Source of the DNA: a virus
Reading direction: 5' to 3' (one strand)
Length of the DNA: 21,217 nt
Virus record (IMG/VR): IMGVR_UViG_3300048123_000042
Location: 1-21,217 of that record
The notes beneath the pieces were generated by a model. It was not told where the DNA came from and made no database searches. It saw nothing but the letters and a program-made list of their open reading frames with translations. A program made the translations under genes and the position numbers. Below, piece by piece: positions 1 to 7,432 of the stretch. The number at the start of each line of letters is the position of its first letter. Within the stretch, counting starts at the first letter, position 1.

Positions 1-1499
1 CCTGTTAGGTCGTTTTGGCTATTATTGTACGCTAACAAACCCCAGGCTTTATTTTCTATTTCGCCATATTTATTTGCTAAAAAACTTTTAGTGTCTGCAA
101 ACTCAAATTTAACTTGACGGTAGGGTAACGCCGCATCTACGCTACTTTTTTCTATTCCTACATATTCTGTAATGTCTCTATAGGTAGGGTTTTCATTGTA
201 ATACTCGTTTAGAGGCTGTACTTTTATTTTGCCGTCGTCTTGTACAAAAGCTGTTAAATTAAACATACGAAATAAGCCGCTTAAAAAATTCAAAACAGTT
301 ATGTCTGGCATTTGTTTTGCGTAGTCAAATAAAAATTCAGAGCCAGTATTTATAACGCCTGTCTGTAATAGCCAGGTGTCAGAAACGGTGGTAGGAAATG
401 TAGGCTGGTAATAGTCGCCGTCCCATCGTATGTTTGAAAAAACTACGTTTCCTGTAGTTATAACATATACTTGTAACACGACTTGCGGTAATTGTATATT
501 TAAGTCGCTTTCTTGTATTGTTAAATTACCGTTTTGTATTCCGCTGTCATATATTACGTTGTTACCAAACGTTCTTATTTGTACTTTGTAACTACCACCA
601 GAGCTTTTAAAAAAAGTATAGTCCCAGTCTTGTACGTATTGCCATTGTGCGCTAAAACTTAGCTCAATAAAGCCGTATTGTGAGCTAAAAATATTATTTG
701 GCGACGATCCAGACGGAAACACAATAAGCGTTTCGGTTTCAAACTCGCCGCTTAAATTTTCTACAGCGCCAGACTTACGAGACAACCACATAAAAAGTTT
801 GTTAAATTTAGGGTTGTTAGTGTTTTTGAAAAAGTCGTCTGTAAATTCTAGTTGCGGAAACGTATTCTCTATAGCCTCTATAATTTTATTAACTCGCATA
901 GCTGGTTTTAACTCATTCCATTTTACGCCATGAGTGTTTGATCCAGGCGCTAGGTTTCCGCTACCGCTTACAGAGCTGCCGCTATCGTAGTAAAGCCTTT
1001 GCGTGTGTGTAATAAGTGGCACAACCTCTGTAAAATTTAAGTTGCTAGCGTCTCTTTGTAGCATATTTATAATATTACTAGAACTGTAAAACGTAGAGCC
1101 TAAACCTACTAAGTCAGACAATTTGCTTTCGCCTATGGCATCTTTAAGTTTTACTATTTCGCCAAAAAATGTTACCCTATAAGCGTAAGGTATATTGTCT
1201 TTTAAGTCGACGCCCTCTAATTTTATAAAACCACGTCTAAACGGCAAACTGTTTAACTCAATATTAGCTTGCGTTTTTATACGAGCGTCAAAAGCGTAGT
1301 TTGCCTCAATGTTAAAATTGTAGTAATGTTTTAAAATTTTATTGTTTGTTTTACTTGCTGGCAAATTAAACGACTGGCTAAACGATGTAAATATTTTTTC
1401 AAAGTCTCGCACGTTTTGTATGCTATCTGTTAGCGTAACGCTTTCGTCTTTAAAAGTGTCTACTCTTTGCCCTTTTATGTAAAGCTGCATTTCTAACAT
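1..1499 (-). CDS. Phage tail structural protein, partial (3' end off window)
   Basis: I translated this frame directly: it opens at an ATG at 1499 and stays open to the window edge, giving about 499 visible residues, so the C-terminus is missing. The N-terminus begins MLEMQLYIKG, and the early part carries a FSQSFNLPAS segment that I recall from large tail-associated proteins of flavobacterial phages. The rest is mixed beta-rich sequence with aromatic residues, without a signal peptide or transmembrane segment. Its start shares one base with the stop of the upstream 318-residue gene (TAATG), so the two are probably translationally coupled. It lies at the end of a run of connector and tail genes, which supports a distal tail or baseplate role. 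The exact function is inferred from context and is not proven. Confidence 0.75.
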   Translation of the reverse strand, partial: MLEMQLYIKGQRVDTFKDESVTLTDSIQNVRDFEKIFTSFSQSFNLPASKTNNKILKHYYNFNIEANYAFDARIKTQANIELNSLPFRRGFIKLEGVDLKDNIPYAYRVTFFGEIVKLKDAIGESKLSDLVGLGSTFYSSSNIINMLQRDASNLNFTEVVPLITHTQRLYYDSGSSVSGSGNLAPGSNTHGVKWNELKPAMRVNKIIEAIENTFPQLEFTDDFFKNTNNPKFNKLFMWLSRKSGAVENLSGEFETETLIVFPSGSSPNNIFSSQYGFIELSFSAQWQYVQDWDYTFFKSSGGSYKVQIRTFGNNVIYDSGIQNGNLTIQESDLNIQLPQVVLQVYVITTGNVVFSNIRWDGDYYQPTFPTTVSDTWLLQTGVINTGSEFLFDYAKQMPDITVLNFLSGLFRMFNLTAFVQDDGKIKVQPLNEYYNENPTYRDITEYVGIEKSSVDAALPYRQVKFEFADTKSFLANKYGEIENKAWGLLAYNNSQNDLT

Positions 1500-2455
1500 T
1501 AGCGTATTTTATTTATTGTATCAAAGGCGTATTTAAAACCTATTTGGTATTGTACTAGTTTGTCGTTGTTTAGTGTCTTTTTTTCTAGCGTCTTTGTAGT
1601 ACACACTACAGGCAAAACTTGGCTGTTTTCAGTAACCCATATTTTTTTTGACAGCATTAACTCTTCTAGCGTTTCGTTAAACTCTTCGTTTACAAAAGGC
1701 GTATTTAATGTAAAGCTGTCGTTTCCCTGGAAATTAAACGTTTTAGTTTGGTGCTGGTTAATACTGTAGCCGCCTGTACTATTAACAATATTTCTTTTAA
1801 ATGTTTCGTGTTTTGTTTGTACACTGTCGCGTCTCATTAAAGTAAAATATATGTCTTGCAACGCGCCAAATTTATTTACAAATGTAATTTTATACGGATC
1901 AAACCTAGGCTCGCATACGCGTACAATTTTCCATACTACGCCGTTAATGGTTTTTGTTGTTGCTGTCGCTGTAAATTGACTGTAAGTAAAACCTGTTGCC
2001 GAAAACACAGGCACGTACCCAGCTGTATTTTCTGGTACATATAACGTTCTCGTTGTAATTGCTGGCGGTGTGCCTGTTACTATAACATTTGCGCCCTCTT
2101 CAAAATTAGTATAACCGTCAACGCCTCTAAAATTAAACGTACTTGGAAATGGTGTAATAGAGCCTGTGCTGTCATAAAAATTTATGTTTGCCTGGCATTG
2201 TAAACTTTGCGAGGTATAGCTACCGCTAAAATTTATATCTAAGTAGTCGCTAAATAATTCGCCTACCTCAAAAAAAGCTTCCTCTATTTCTATGTTTCCA
2301 TTTGGTTGCTCTACTGCATTTTTTCTAACTTCATATAAAGGCGTCGATGATCCGTTTATAAAAAGTTGTAATAAAGCGTAACCGTTAAGTACAGGCGTAC
2401 CGCCGTTATTTGCATATAAATTTATTGAACTTCGTAAATACCTTTTGTCTGCCAT
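1499..2455 (-). CDS. Phage tail structural protein (318 aa, conserved in Bacteroidota phages)
   Basis: The 318-residue product has no catalytic motif I recognise. It is rich in Thr, Asn, Phe and Tyr and looks beta-structured, as expected of a virion protein. A central segment reading YKITFVNKFGALQD, followed by a Lys/Arg-rich stretch and a later LNTPFVNEEFNE, resembles a conserved tail protein seen in flavobacterial phages. The ATG at 2455 overlaps the stop of the HK97-gp10-like gene by one base, and its own stop overlaps the next gene by one base, so it sits inside a coupled chain. I infer a tail tube, baseplate or distal tail component. It could also be an adhesin-support protein. I am fairly sure it is a real virion gene, less so of its position in the particle. 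Confidence 0.75.
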   Translation of the reverse strand: MADKRYLRSSINLYANNGGTPVLNGYALLQLFINGSSTPLYEVRKNAVEQPNGNIEIEEAFFEVGELFSDYLDINFSGSYTSQSLQCQANINFYDSTGSITPFPSTFNFRGVDGYTNFEEGANVIVTGTPPAITTRTLYVPENTAGYVPVFSATGFTYSQFTATATTKTINGVVWKIVRVCEPRFDPYKITFVNKFGALQDIYFTLMRRDSVQTKHETFKRNIVNSTGGYSINQHQTKTFNFQGNDSFTLNTPFVNEEFNETLEELMLSKKIWVTENSQVLPVVCTTKTLEKKTLNNDKLVQYQIGFKYAFDTINKIR

Positions 2456-3027
2456 TACCTACGTTTTTTTCGTTTTTTCTTTTGCTCTTCTTTTATTTGG
2501 TCTTCTATGTCTTTTGCGTATGCCTTTGCAAATTTTCGTTGTATACCTCGGCTTTCGCTTTCCTGTGCTTTTTCAAAAAAGTATGTTGGCTTAATTCCAG
2601 TATTCCATATACTACGTGTCATTAAATAAACCAAAGACTTACGTTTTATAAACTTACCTTTTTCGTCGCGTGCCGCTGGTATGCCTTTTTGTACAACCCA
2701 TTTGTCAATAGCACCCCTAAGACTGCCGCTGCCTGTGCCTGTACCAAATTGGTACGGACTGCCTGGTGCTTTATTGTACCTAGCTAGCGCGCCTGGCGGT
2801 TGCGCCTGTGGATCATTACCTTGGACGCCTTGGTCTACAAACTTGCCGTAGTCTAAACCGTAAAACTCTAGTATAGGGTTGTCAACGTCTTTTTCGTTTA
2901 TGTCGTATGTAAGGCTTTCAGACAACGCGCCAGAGCTGTTGCTTTTTTCTAAGTTTGCTTTTGCCTTAGAAATTGTATTGACGCCTAGGGCGTTCATTTC
3001 CTTAATTACGTTTTTTAGCTTTGGCAT
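2455..3027 (-). CDS. HK97 gp10-like head-tail connector/tail component
   Basis: The 190-residue product has the features of the HK97 gp10 family: an N-terminal Lys-rich helix (about 1-30), a central segment LDYGKFVDQGVQG (about 59-71) followed by a Pro/Gly-rich loop, and a C-terminal segment with an aromatic SYF-like motif, here PTYFFEKA (about 152-159). The C-terminus is extremely basic (KKKRKKRR), which is unusual and could contact DNA or the acidic virion interior. It starts 13 bases inside the preceding gene and ends by a TAATG overlap. Family members act in head-tail joining or tail-length completion. The family call rests on motif layout and position between the tail-terminator-like gene and the tail proteins. 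Confidence 0.6.
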   Translation of the reverse strand: MPKLKNVIKEMNALGVNTISKAKANLEKSNSSGALSESLTYDINEKDVDNPILEFYGLDYGKFVDQGVQGNDPQAQPPGALARYNKAPGSPYQFGTGTGSGSLRGAIDKWVVQKGIPAARDEKGKFIKRKSLVYLMTRSIWNTGIKPTYFFEKAQESESRGIQRKFAKAYAKDIEDQIKEEQKKKRKKRR

Positions 3028-3491
3028 ATAAATAAGTCGTTTTTAACCATTACGTCAAATGTAAATGCCCAGCCAGCAAGGTTGTTGCTAAAACGTTCTA
3101 CAAAAGGCTCACAGTTTGCCTCGCCGTCTACTTGGTAACCGTCTAGTCTTACTTGCCCATTATGCAAAAGTTGGTACAGCCTATTGCCTACAGCTAATTG
3201 AGTATTTAATACGTAATGCTCGTGTGTATGTCTTTCAAAAATGTTTGCAGCTTTTTCGTCTTGTGCGTTTACCACGTCCATACATAAAACCGTTACGTTA
3301 AAACTCATAGTCTGGCTGTCGTTTGTAGCTTGGTTTACTATAATGTGCGACAACGGAAATATAGTTTGTTTGTTTAAGTCTATGTCCGACAGGTCGCCGT
3401 ATGTTACACTGCTTACATTTTCGTCCGCAAGTAAAGTATCTTTTATTGTGTCTAGCATTAAATAAAATGCTCGTGCGCCGTTGTTTGCCAT
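3015..3491 (-). CDS. Putative tail terminator/tail completion protein (158 aa)
   Basis: The product has 158 residues. Residues 1-25 form a helix (MLDTIKDTLLADENV), followed by a strand-rich middle containing IFPLSHIIVNQATN, and a C-terminus with a FSNNLAGWAFTFDVMV stretch. This helix-then-beta layout, the length and the position just before a gp10-like gene match tail terminator or minor tail proteins of flavobacterial siphophages. The assignment is by layout and recollection, with no diagnostic motif. The ATG at 3491 overlaps the stop of the 46-residue gene (TAATG). Its end overlaps the next gene by 13 bases. Alternative: a neck or head-completion protein. Confidence 0.5.
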   Translation of the reverse strand: MANNGARAFYLMLDTIKDTLLADENVSSVTYGDLSDIDLNKQTIFPLSHIIVNQATNDSQTMSFNVTVLCMDVVNAQDEKAANIFERHTHEHYVLNTQLAVGNRLYQLLHNGQVRLDGYQVDGEANCEPFVERFSNNLAGWAFTFDVMVKNDLFICQS

Positions 3492-3631
3492 TACTTTTTA
3501 AATTTACTTTTTATATAATTGTCTTGCACTTCGTCTTTTTGTTTTACGTATGTCAAATATGTTAGGCAATTATGTACGTTTTTTTCAGCTACAACCTCTA
3601 AGTCTAAAAACCTGTTGTCTGCTAGCCTCAT
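3491..3631 (-). CDS. Small hypothetical protein (46 aa)
   Basis: I found this short frame by reading the gap between two larger genes. ATG at 3631 overlaps the stop of the 204-residue gene as ATGA (3628-3631), and its TAA shares a base with the ATG of the next gene at 3491. It therefore fills the gap exactly and keeps the overlap pattern of the whole cluster, which is the main argument that it is real. The product begins MRLADNRFLDLEVV and ends in a Lys-rich tail (KSKFKK). It is predicted soluble and mostly helical. I do not recognise a family. Position suggests a tail-assembly accessory protein. Confidence 0.6.
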   Translation of the reverse strand: MRLADNRFLDLEVVAEKNVHNCLTYLTYVKQKDEVQDNYIKSKFKK

Positions 3632-4242
3632 GAAACTGTGATACCACCCCCATTGTTTGTTAAAGTTGTCTGCTCTTCCTGTTGTACTGGTGTTACCGCT
3701 TGATCCGAATAGGCTAGTGTAACTTTCAGTAAGTCGTTTTCTAAATGAAAAAAAAAATTGATAGCCGAAACCGCAACGCTGGCTGGCATGTTTAACATAG
3801 CATCGTGCCAGCTGTCGCCTCTGTAGTCTTCAATTTCGTATTTTTTACCTACGCGTTGTTTTACTGGTCGGTATAAAACTGCCATAGCTTTGTGCATAGT
3901 TTCCCAGTCGCCTACATTGTTTTCAATGTCTACAAACTCGCCAAACGTCAAGTCGTCTAGTTGCGGTACAAAACCAAACTCGGTATTGCCCAGCTTAAAC
4001 CTAGTAATTAGTAGGGGTTTTTCAGACAGAGCCTTATTTAACTTTGCCGTTATTTTTTTCATGTCGCCTATTTTAATTTTAAGCGCATCGTTTAATTTTA
4101 AGCCACAGAAAATTTCTAGCATTTTAGTTGCTGCGTAGTCTTCGTTTAAGTCGTCTATATCTTCAAACGTTTTAATGAATTTCTGGTACTGGTGTAAGGG
4201 TATGTCGTACAACGACGTAGGTACTCGTATGTCTAGTTTCAT
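3628..4242 (-). CDS. Conserved Bacteroidota-phage protein (204 aa), possible tail-assembly factor
   Basis: The product opens MKLDIRVPTSLYDIPLHQYQ, a start I associate with a recurrent protein of flavobacterial phages placed just upstream of tail genes. It is soluble, with alternating acidic and basic helices, a segment FGFVPQLDDLTFGEFVDIE (about 109-127) and a Gln/Thr-rich tail. No catalytic motif is visible. It is the first gene after a strong Rho-independent terminator (4290-4315), with a 47-base leader but no clear promoter in it, so its expression probably depends on read-through. The size and position suggest a tail-assembly chaperone analogue, but this is inference. The stop overlaps the following 46-residue gene by four bases. 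Confidence 0.6.
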   Translation of the reverse strand: MKLDIRVPTSLYDIPLHQYQKFIKTFEDIDDLNEDYAATKMLEIFCGLKLNDALKIKIGDMKKITAKLNKALSEKPLLITRFKLGNTEFGFVPQLDDLTFGEFVDIENNVGDWETMHKAMAVLYRPVKQRVGKKYEIEDYRGDSWHDAMLNMPASVAVSAINFFFHLENDLLKVTLAYSDQAVTPVQQEEQTTLTNNGGGITVS

Positions 4243-4289
4243 TATCTAGTGTTTAATATATAACGTAAAAATACTAGAATTGAGCGTAT

Positions 4290-4315
4290 AAAAAAAAGGC
4301 AACCTTTCGGCTGCC
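4290..4315 (-). terminator. Rho-independent terminator with GAAA tetraloop
   Basis: On the minus strand a 7-bp stem (GGCAGCC with GGTTGCC, one G-U pair) closes a GAAA loop (hairpin 4298-4315) and is followed directly by eight T (4297-4290). It lies between the 56-residue ORF and the 204-residue tail gene, so it ends the transcript from the promoter near 4832-4863 or attenuates transcription into the tail genes. It has no matching T-run for the plus strand. Confidence 0.88.
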
Positions 4316-4340
4316 CTCTTATTATTAAACAAAAAAAAAC

Positions 4341-4511
4341 TTAGCTTGTTTCTATGACTGGCTCTGCATGCTCGGCTTGTCTAATTTGTAGAGCCTCTAG
4401 CGCAAGCCTAGCTCTAAATAAATTGCTTTCGGCTTTGTCATATTGACCTTGATAAAATTTAACGTCAAAGGTTGCGTCTTCAATTAGTTTTGTGTAGTCG
4501 TAATTTTTCAT
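4341..4511 (-). CDS. Small hypothetical protein (56 aa)
   Basis: The frame could start at ATG 4538 (65 aa) or ATG 4511 (56 aa). I prefer 4511 because the product then begins MKNYDYTKLIEDATFDVKFY, a normal soluble start, while the longer form adds a basic stretch without obvious role. The protein is a predicted amphipathic helix with many Ala, Glu and Gln residues (SNLFRARLALEALQIRQAEH), so a short coiled coil is likely. It is not recognised as a family. It stands alone between a roughly 300-nt structured non-coding leader and a terminator, so it forms a one-gene transcription unit. It may be a small regulator, an anti-host peptide or an accessory virion protein; nothing in the sequence decides. 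Confidence 0.55.
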   Translation of the reverse strand: MKNYDYTKLIEDATFDVKFYQGQYDKAESNLFRARLALEALQIRQAEHAEPVIETS

Positions 4512-4539
4512 TATATCGAATTTTAGTTTACTAACCATA

Positions 4540-4830
4540 TTTAGTAGTTTAAGTCGCTCGCCTGGTTGGCTTAGGCTTGACTGCTATTTTTCGTATAACT
4601 ACGGCTTTCAGTCTTACTGTTTGCTTTTAACACTAGCTAGGTTATTTTCCCTACTTTGCCTGTCCAGGCTGGCTCGCAAGCCTACTTCAATACCTATAAA
4701 TTGAAACCAGGGTACATATACATAGGACGTTTATATTATGTTTTAAATGTATCTGGCGTATTTACTTTAAGTTTCTGCTTAAAATTGCTAGTCAAAATGT
4801 TAAAGAGCGTGTCTGCTTACTCGCGACATT
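4540..4830 (-). ncRNA. Structured non-coding leader or RNA downstream of terL
   Basis: This stretch has no convincing ORF on the minus strand (only about 9-codon frames). It is preceded by a promoter-like element (4832-4863). Four inverted repeats lie within 130 bases: 4671-4682 (GGCT stems, UNCG-type loop), 4658-4669 (GCCT/AGGC), 4579-4583 with 4609-4613 enclosing a second hairpin at 4592-4603, and 4560-4563 with 4573-4576. This part looks less AT-rich than its surroundings. I infer a structured RNA or long 5' leader of the 56-residue gene. A DNA role such as a packaging recognition site beside the terminase gene is the main alternative. No known RNA family was recognised. Confidence 0.4.
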
Positions 4831-4831
4831 T

Positions 4832-4863
4832 GCAATATACAACAAAAAAAGTTACCAACCAAA
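4832..4863 (-). promoter_or_regulatory. Bacteroidota-type promoter
   Basis: On the minus strand TTTG (4863-4860) is followed after 20 bases by TATATTGC (4839-4832). This resembles the Bacteroidota primary-sigma consensus TTTG, about 19-21 bases, TAnnTTTG, with the -7 element slightly off. The same two elements recur at 12206-12236 with 19-base spacing. It lies just after the large-terminase stop and would start transcription near 4825. Confidence 0.55.
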
Positions 4864-4874
4864 TGTTTATAAAG

Positions 4875-6047
4875 CTATCTTATTGCGTACCTGGCTACGT
4901 TTGGTCTTGACAGTTTTGTAAAAATACTATAGCGCACCGCGTCAATGCTATGGTCGTTTTTTGGCTCTGGTTTATTTAGTAGCATGCCGTTTTTGTCTTC
5001 GAGCCATTTGTAGTTTCTAAATTCCTGTATTGTGTTTGTGCTACGACTTGTAACAAATATGTTATACCTCTTCATTAAGTCGATGCCCATTAAAATACTG
5101 TCTTTGCCTTTTGTAGACGGTTTGCAATTCCAGCCGTAGCGGTGTAACTCGTCAATACTTTTTGGCTCGCTGTTGTCAGCAAAAATTTCGTCGTTTCGTT
5201 TTAAGCCTAGCTCTAGTAGTTTGTTATGTATGTCGCGGTTTGTCATTCCGTACTGGTAAAACTCTTCGTCTATATATAGGTTGTTGTCTAGTAGGTAGGT
5301 TGCCACCTGACAGCTTGGATCGTTCACAAACCCCCAGTCTAAGCCTCTAGCTACTAGCTTGGCTCTGTCTGGTATTTCGTTACATTCGCTAAACTTAAAA
5401 ACGGTTGCTCGGTTTCGTCCGACTTGCCCTAGACCGTATACGCGCCAGTAGTCCTCGTCGGTTTCTTTTAGACGCTCTATTTCGTCTACTAGGCTTTGCT
5501 CTAAAAATTTATTGTCTTTGTATGTAGTAATGTGAAACGCTGCGTCTTCGCGTGTTTTAATTCTAGTGTATATATAGCTGTACTCGTCGCTAGGGTTGTA
5601 GTCTAAAATTATAGACGGTGCGCCTGGCGTGCCTACTGTCCTAAATAAAACCTGGCTGTAAGAGCTGTAGCTAAATTCGTTTGCCTCGTTTAAAAATGCT
5701 AGGTTTCGTTTCCGACCTTTTAAGCGGCTTGCCTGGTCTATGCTTACAAACTCAAATAGGTTACCGTTTAGTCTGTACTCGCTATTGCTTTTGTTATGGT
5801 GCGCCTCGTTGTATAAGTCGTATTTATTAAGTATGTCGAAAAAGTCTCGCATTACGGTTGCGCGTAAAGCTGGGTAGGTTGCGCGGAAAATAGTTATAGT
5901 CTTGCCTGTATACTTTTGGCAATAGGAAAATATAAGCCAGAGCAAAGTATTGTAGGTTTTGCCAGACCTAGTACCCCCTTGCATTATGACAATTTTTTTG
6001 TCTGTATGCTCTAGGTGTTTCCAAACTACGTTTGTTTCTATTTGCAA
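4875..6047 (-). CDS. terL: Terminase large subunit (packaging ATPase/nuclease)
   Basis: The 390-residue protein powers DNA packaging into proheads and cuts the concatemer. Residues 24-31 are a Walker A (GGTRSGKT), with a Walker B-like LAFLNEANE near 117-124. The RNase H-fold nuclease half shows acidic positions D237 (GLDWGF), D291 (FADNSEP) and D365/D369 (KNDHSIDAVRY). The length is normal for a phage terminase of this class. The start codon is TTG at 6047: an in-frame stop lies at 6083-6081 upstream with no ATG or GTG between, and the next Met is inside the Walker region, so the TTG start is well supported. An AGG lies six bases before it. The Cys-rich gene ends two bases upstream. Confidence 0.95.
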   Translation of the reverse strand: MQIETNVVWKHLEHTDKKIVIMQGGTRSGKTYNTLLWLIFSYCQKYTGKTITIFRATYPALRATVMRDFFDILNKYDLYNEAHHNKSNSEYRLNGNLFEFVSIDQASRLKGRKRNLAFLNEANEFSYSSYSQVLFRTVGTPGAPSIILDYNPSDEYSYIYTRIKTREDAAFHITTYKDNKFLEQSLVDEIERLKETDEDYWRVYGLGQVGRNRATVFKFSECNEIPDRAKLVARGLDWGFVNDPSCQVATYLLDNNLYIDEEFYQYGMTNRDIHNKLLELGLKRNDEIFADNSEPKSIDELHRYGWNCKPSTKGKDSILMGIDLMKRYNIFVTSRSTNTIQEFRNYKWLEDKNGMLLNKPEPKNDHSIDAVRYSIFTKLSRPNVARYAIR

Positions 6048-6048
6048 A

Positions 6049-6219
6049 TTATGCCTCGTTTTTCCAGTAATACTCGCAAGTCATGCCGTCATGCTGTTGG
6101 CTTGCTTTTAGCGGCGGCTCTGTAAAATACGACTGCCTTTCGCCGTCTGGTGCTGTATACCTAAAACAGCTGTCTTTTACTATGCAGCCAGTACCCTGGC
6201 ATTTTGTTATGTCTGCCAT
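6049..6219 (-). CDS. Small Cys-rich protein (56 aa) between terS and terL
   Basis: This frame was read by hand. ATG 6219 shares a base with the stop of the small terminase (TAATG), and TAA ends just before the TTG start of the large terminase. The product begins MADITKCQGTGCIVKDSCFRY and later has MTCEYYWKNEA, giving four Cys residues (CxxxxC, C, C) that could bind a metal ion. I recall similar 50-60-residue proteins next to phage terminase genes in Bacteroidota phages, function unknown. The exact fit into the gap and the overlap pattern make the gene convincing. A role in packaging is suggested by position only. Confidence 0.7.
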   Translation of the reverse strand: MADITKCQGTGCIVKDSCFRYTAPDGERQSYFTEPPLKASQQHDGMTCEYYWKNEA

Positions 6220-6554
6220 TATTCAATTACTTTTACTGTAAATTCTTTTGTGTCTTGCACCTCTAGCTGTTGGCGCTCTACGTAGCCTCGATGTTTTGCC
6301 TTACTCTTTAAATAGAAAATAATGCTAGCGGTGTCTTTGTCCTTTATTTTTTCGTACAATTTGCTTTCGACAAAGTCTATTGCGCTTTCGTGTATGTCTT
6401 GCACGTATGCCTTATACTCTTCGTCCTCTTGTACCCAGCGGTAGTGTGTTGCTCTACTTACGCCAGCGCTTGCGCACGATGTAGAAACGATGCCTAGGTT
6501 GTACTCTAGAGCCTCTAGCATCTTTTTTTTACTGTCTTGTGTGTCTCGTACCAT
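6219..6554 (-). CDS. terS: Terminase small subunit-like DNA-binding protein
   Basis: The 111-residue product has an N-terminal helix-turn-helix around residues 20-42 (IVSTSCASAGVSRATHYRWV), typical of the phage small-terminase/resolvase-like HTH used to recognise the packaging site. The helical C-terminal half contains ESKLYEKIKDKDTASIIFYLKSK, the kind of helix that oligomerises in TerS rings. It lies two genes upstream of the large terminase with one 56-residue protein between. The family call rests on the HTH pattern plus context. A stand-alone transcription factor is less likely. It starts 21 bases after the end of the DnaA-like gene. Confidence 0.8.
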   Translation of the reverse strand: MVRDTQDSKKKMLEALEYNLGIVSTSCASAGVSRATHYRWVQEDEEYKAYVQDIHESAIDFVESKLYEKIKDKDTASIIFYLKSKAKHRGYVERQQLEVQDTKEFTVKVIE

Positions 6555-6574
6555 ACTTATATAACGTAACTTTT

Positions 6575-6979
6575 TTAAACTTTGGCTGGCTCTTGTAATA
6601 TGTCTGTCATATACTTACGAAATTTGCGTATTTGTTTTTGGTTTTTAATTTGGCTTATTAGTAAATATGCGTTTTGGTATTGCCTTACTGTTATTTCAGT
6701 CTCTAGTATGTTTTTGTAGTATTCGTTTAAGTCTTTACGCCTGTGCCTTATTTCGTTTTCAAAGTTTTTAACGCTATATATCATTACGTCATGCTTTCGT
6801 TTTTTACCGTTTTTCCTATAATGATCCGTAATACTTTGGTATGTTACTTTGTAGTCTTCGCGCATTATGTATTCAAACAACGCCCTGGCGTCTACTATTG
6901 GTTGCGTTCTACGTTTGCTGTATATGTTTTCGCCTGTATATTTAACTACTAGGTCTGCTATTTTTTTGTGCTGGCTCAT
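6575..6979 (-). CDS. DnaA domain IV-like DNA-binding protein
   Basis: The 134-residue protein resembles the C-terminal DNA-binding domain of DnaA. Residues 26-50 read QPIVDARALFEYIMRED, followed by YQSITDHYRKNGKKRKHDVMIY (about 48-69), which matches the pattern of a helix-turn-helix with the DHxT signature position occupied by HDVM. No AAA+ ATPase domain is present, so it is not a full initiator. It may bind the replication origin or act as a transcription factor. It sits upstream of the terminase genes and downstream of the nuclease genes. The start overlaps the end of the small coiled-coil gene by 38 bases. Assignment is by pattern and is tentative. Confidence 0.55.
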   Translation of the reverse strand: MSQHKKIADLVVKYTGENIYSKRRTQPIVDARALFEYIMREDYKVTYQSITDHYRKNGKKRKHDVMIYSVKNFENEIRHRRKDLNEYYKNILETEITVRQYQNAYLLISQIKNQKQIRKFRKYMTDILQEPAKV

Positions 6980-7094
6980 TGTGTGTCAGTTTTTTAATTA
7001 GTTTACTATTGGTTTGTATTTCAATATATAGTTTTGCGACTACTCGCTCTAAGGTTTCTATGCGTTGTTGTTGTGTTAGCTTTTTTTGTCTCAT
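6942..7094 (-). CDS. Small coiled-coil protein (50 aa)
   Basis: ATG 7094 overlaps the stop of the PD-(D/E)XK gene (ATGA). The stop lies 38 bases inside the next gene. The product begins MRQKKLTQQQRIETLERVVA and continues with a Leu/Ile-rich amphipathic helix, so a short coiled coil is likely. The tail is polar (EPAQKNSRPSS). No family is recognised. It may be an oligomerisation or adaptor peptide for the DnaA-like protein, judged only from the overlap. Overlaps of this size are unusual here, so I am less sure of this gene than of those with 1- or 4-base overlaps. Confidence 0.5.
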   Translation of the reverse strand: MRQKKLTQQQRIETLERVVAKLYIEIQTNSKLIKKLTHNEPAQKNSRPSS

Positions 7095-7432
7095 AAGTAT
7101 ATGTCTCTTATTGGTAATTTTATGCCTTTGGACGTGTCGTTGTCGCCGCCTAGTATGTCTCGCTTTGTCTTAAAGTACGGCTTACATAATTTTTTAAGTT
7201 TTGCGGTTTCTATAATTACAAAAGACTTATTTAAAACTATGCAATAGTAGTCGGCTTTGCTGGTGCTTATGCCAGACGGTTTGCCTCGGCTTTCGTACTC
7301 AATAAAAATACTGCTAAATGCGTCCGTACATTTTTTAACCTCAACAGTTTTGTTTTCTAGTATGTCGGCTAGCTCGCGCTCTTTAACTTGCCCTACTTTT
7401 AGATCGTACTCGAAATTGTTACTGTATTCCAT
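7091..7432 (-). CDS. PD-(D/E)XK nuclease-like protein (113 aa)
   Basis: The 113-residue protein has a restriction-endonuclease-like arrangement: VKERELAD (about 16-23, conserved Glu), VEVKK at 30-34 giving the E-x-K half motif, then FIEYESRGKPSGISTSKADYYCIVL (about 43-67). I have seen this motif set in small phage nuclease or resolvase-like proteins. Expected function: a metal-dependent nuclease acting on branched or nicked DNA during replication or recombination. No tight biochemical assignment is possible. The gene follows the RecE-like exonuclease with a TAATG overlap, which fits a shared recombination module. Confidence 0.6.
   Translation of the reverse strand: MEYSNNFEYDLKVGQVKERELADILENKTVEVKKCTDAFSSIFIEYESRGKPSGISTSKADYYCIVLNKSFVIIETAKLKKLCKPYFKTKRDILGGDNDTSKGIKLPIRDIYL

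Noticed and set aside
4656-4910. Plus-strand frame of 84 residues in the terL-downstream gap
   Set aside because: It would need a TTG start, is the only plus-strand candidate, runs antisense into terL, and has no recognised domain. Its codon use looks plausible, so it is a weak alternative to the RNA interpretation.
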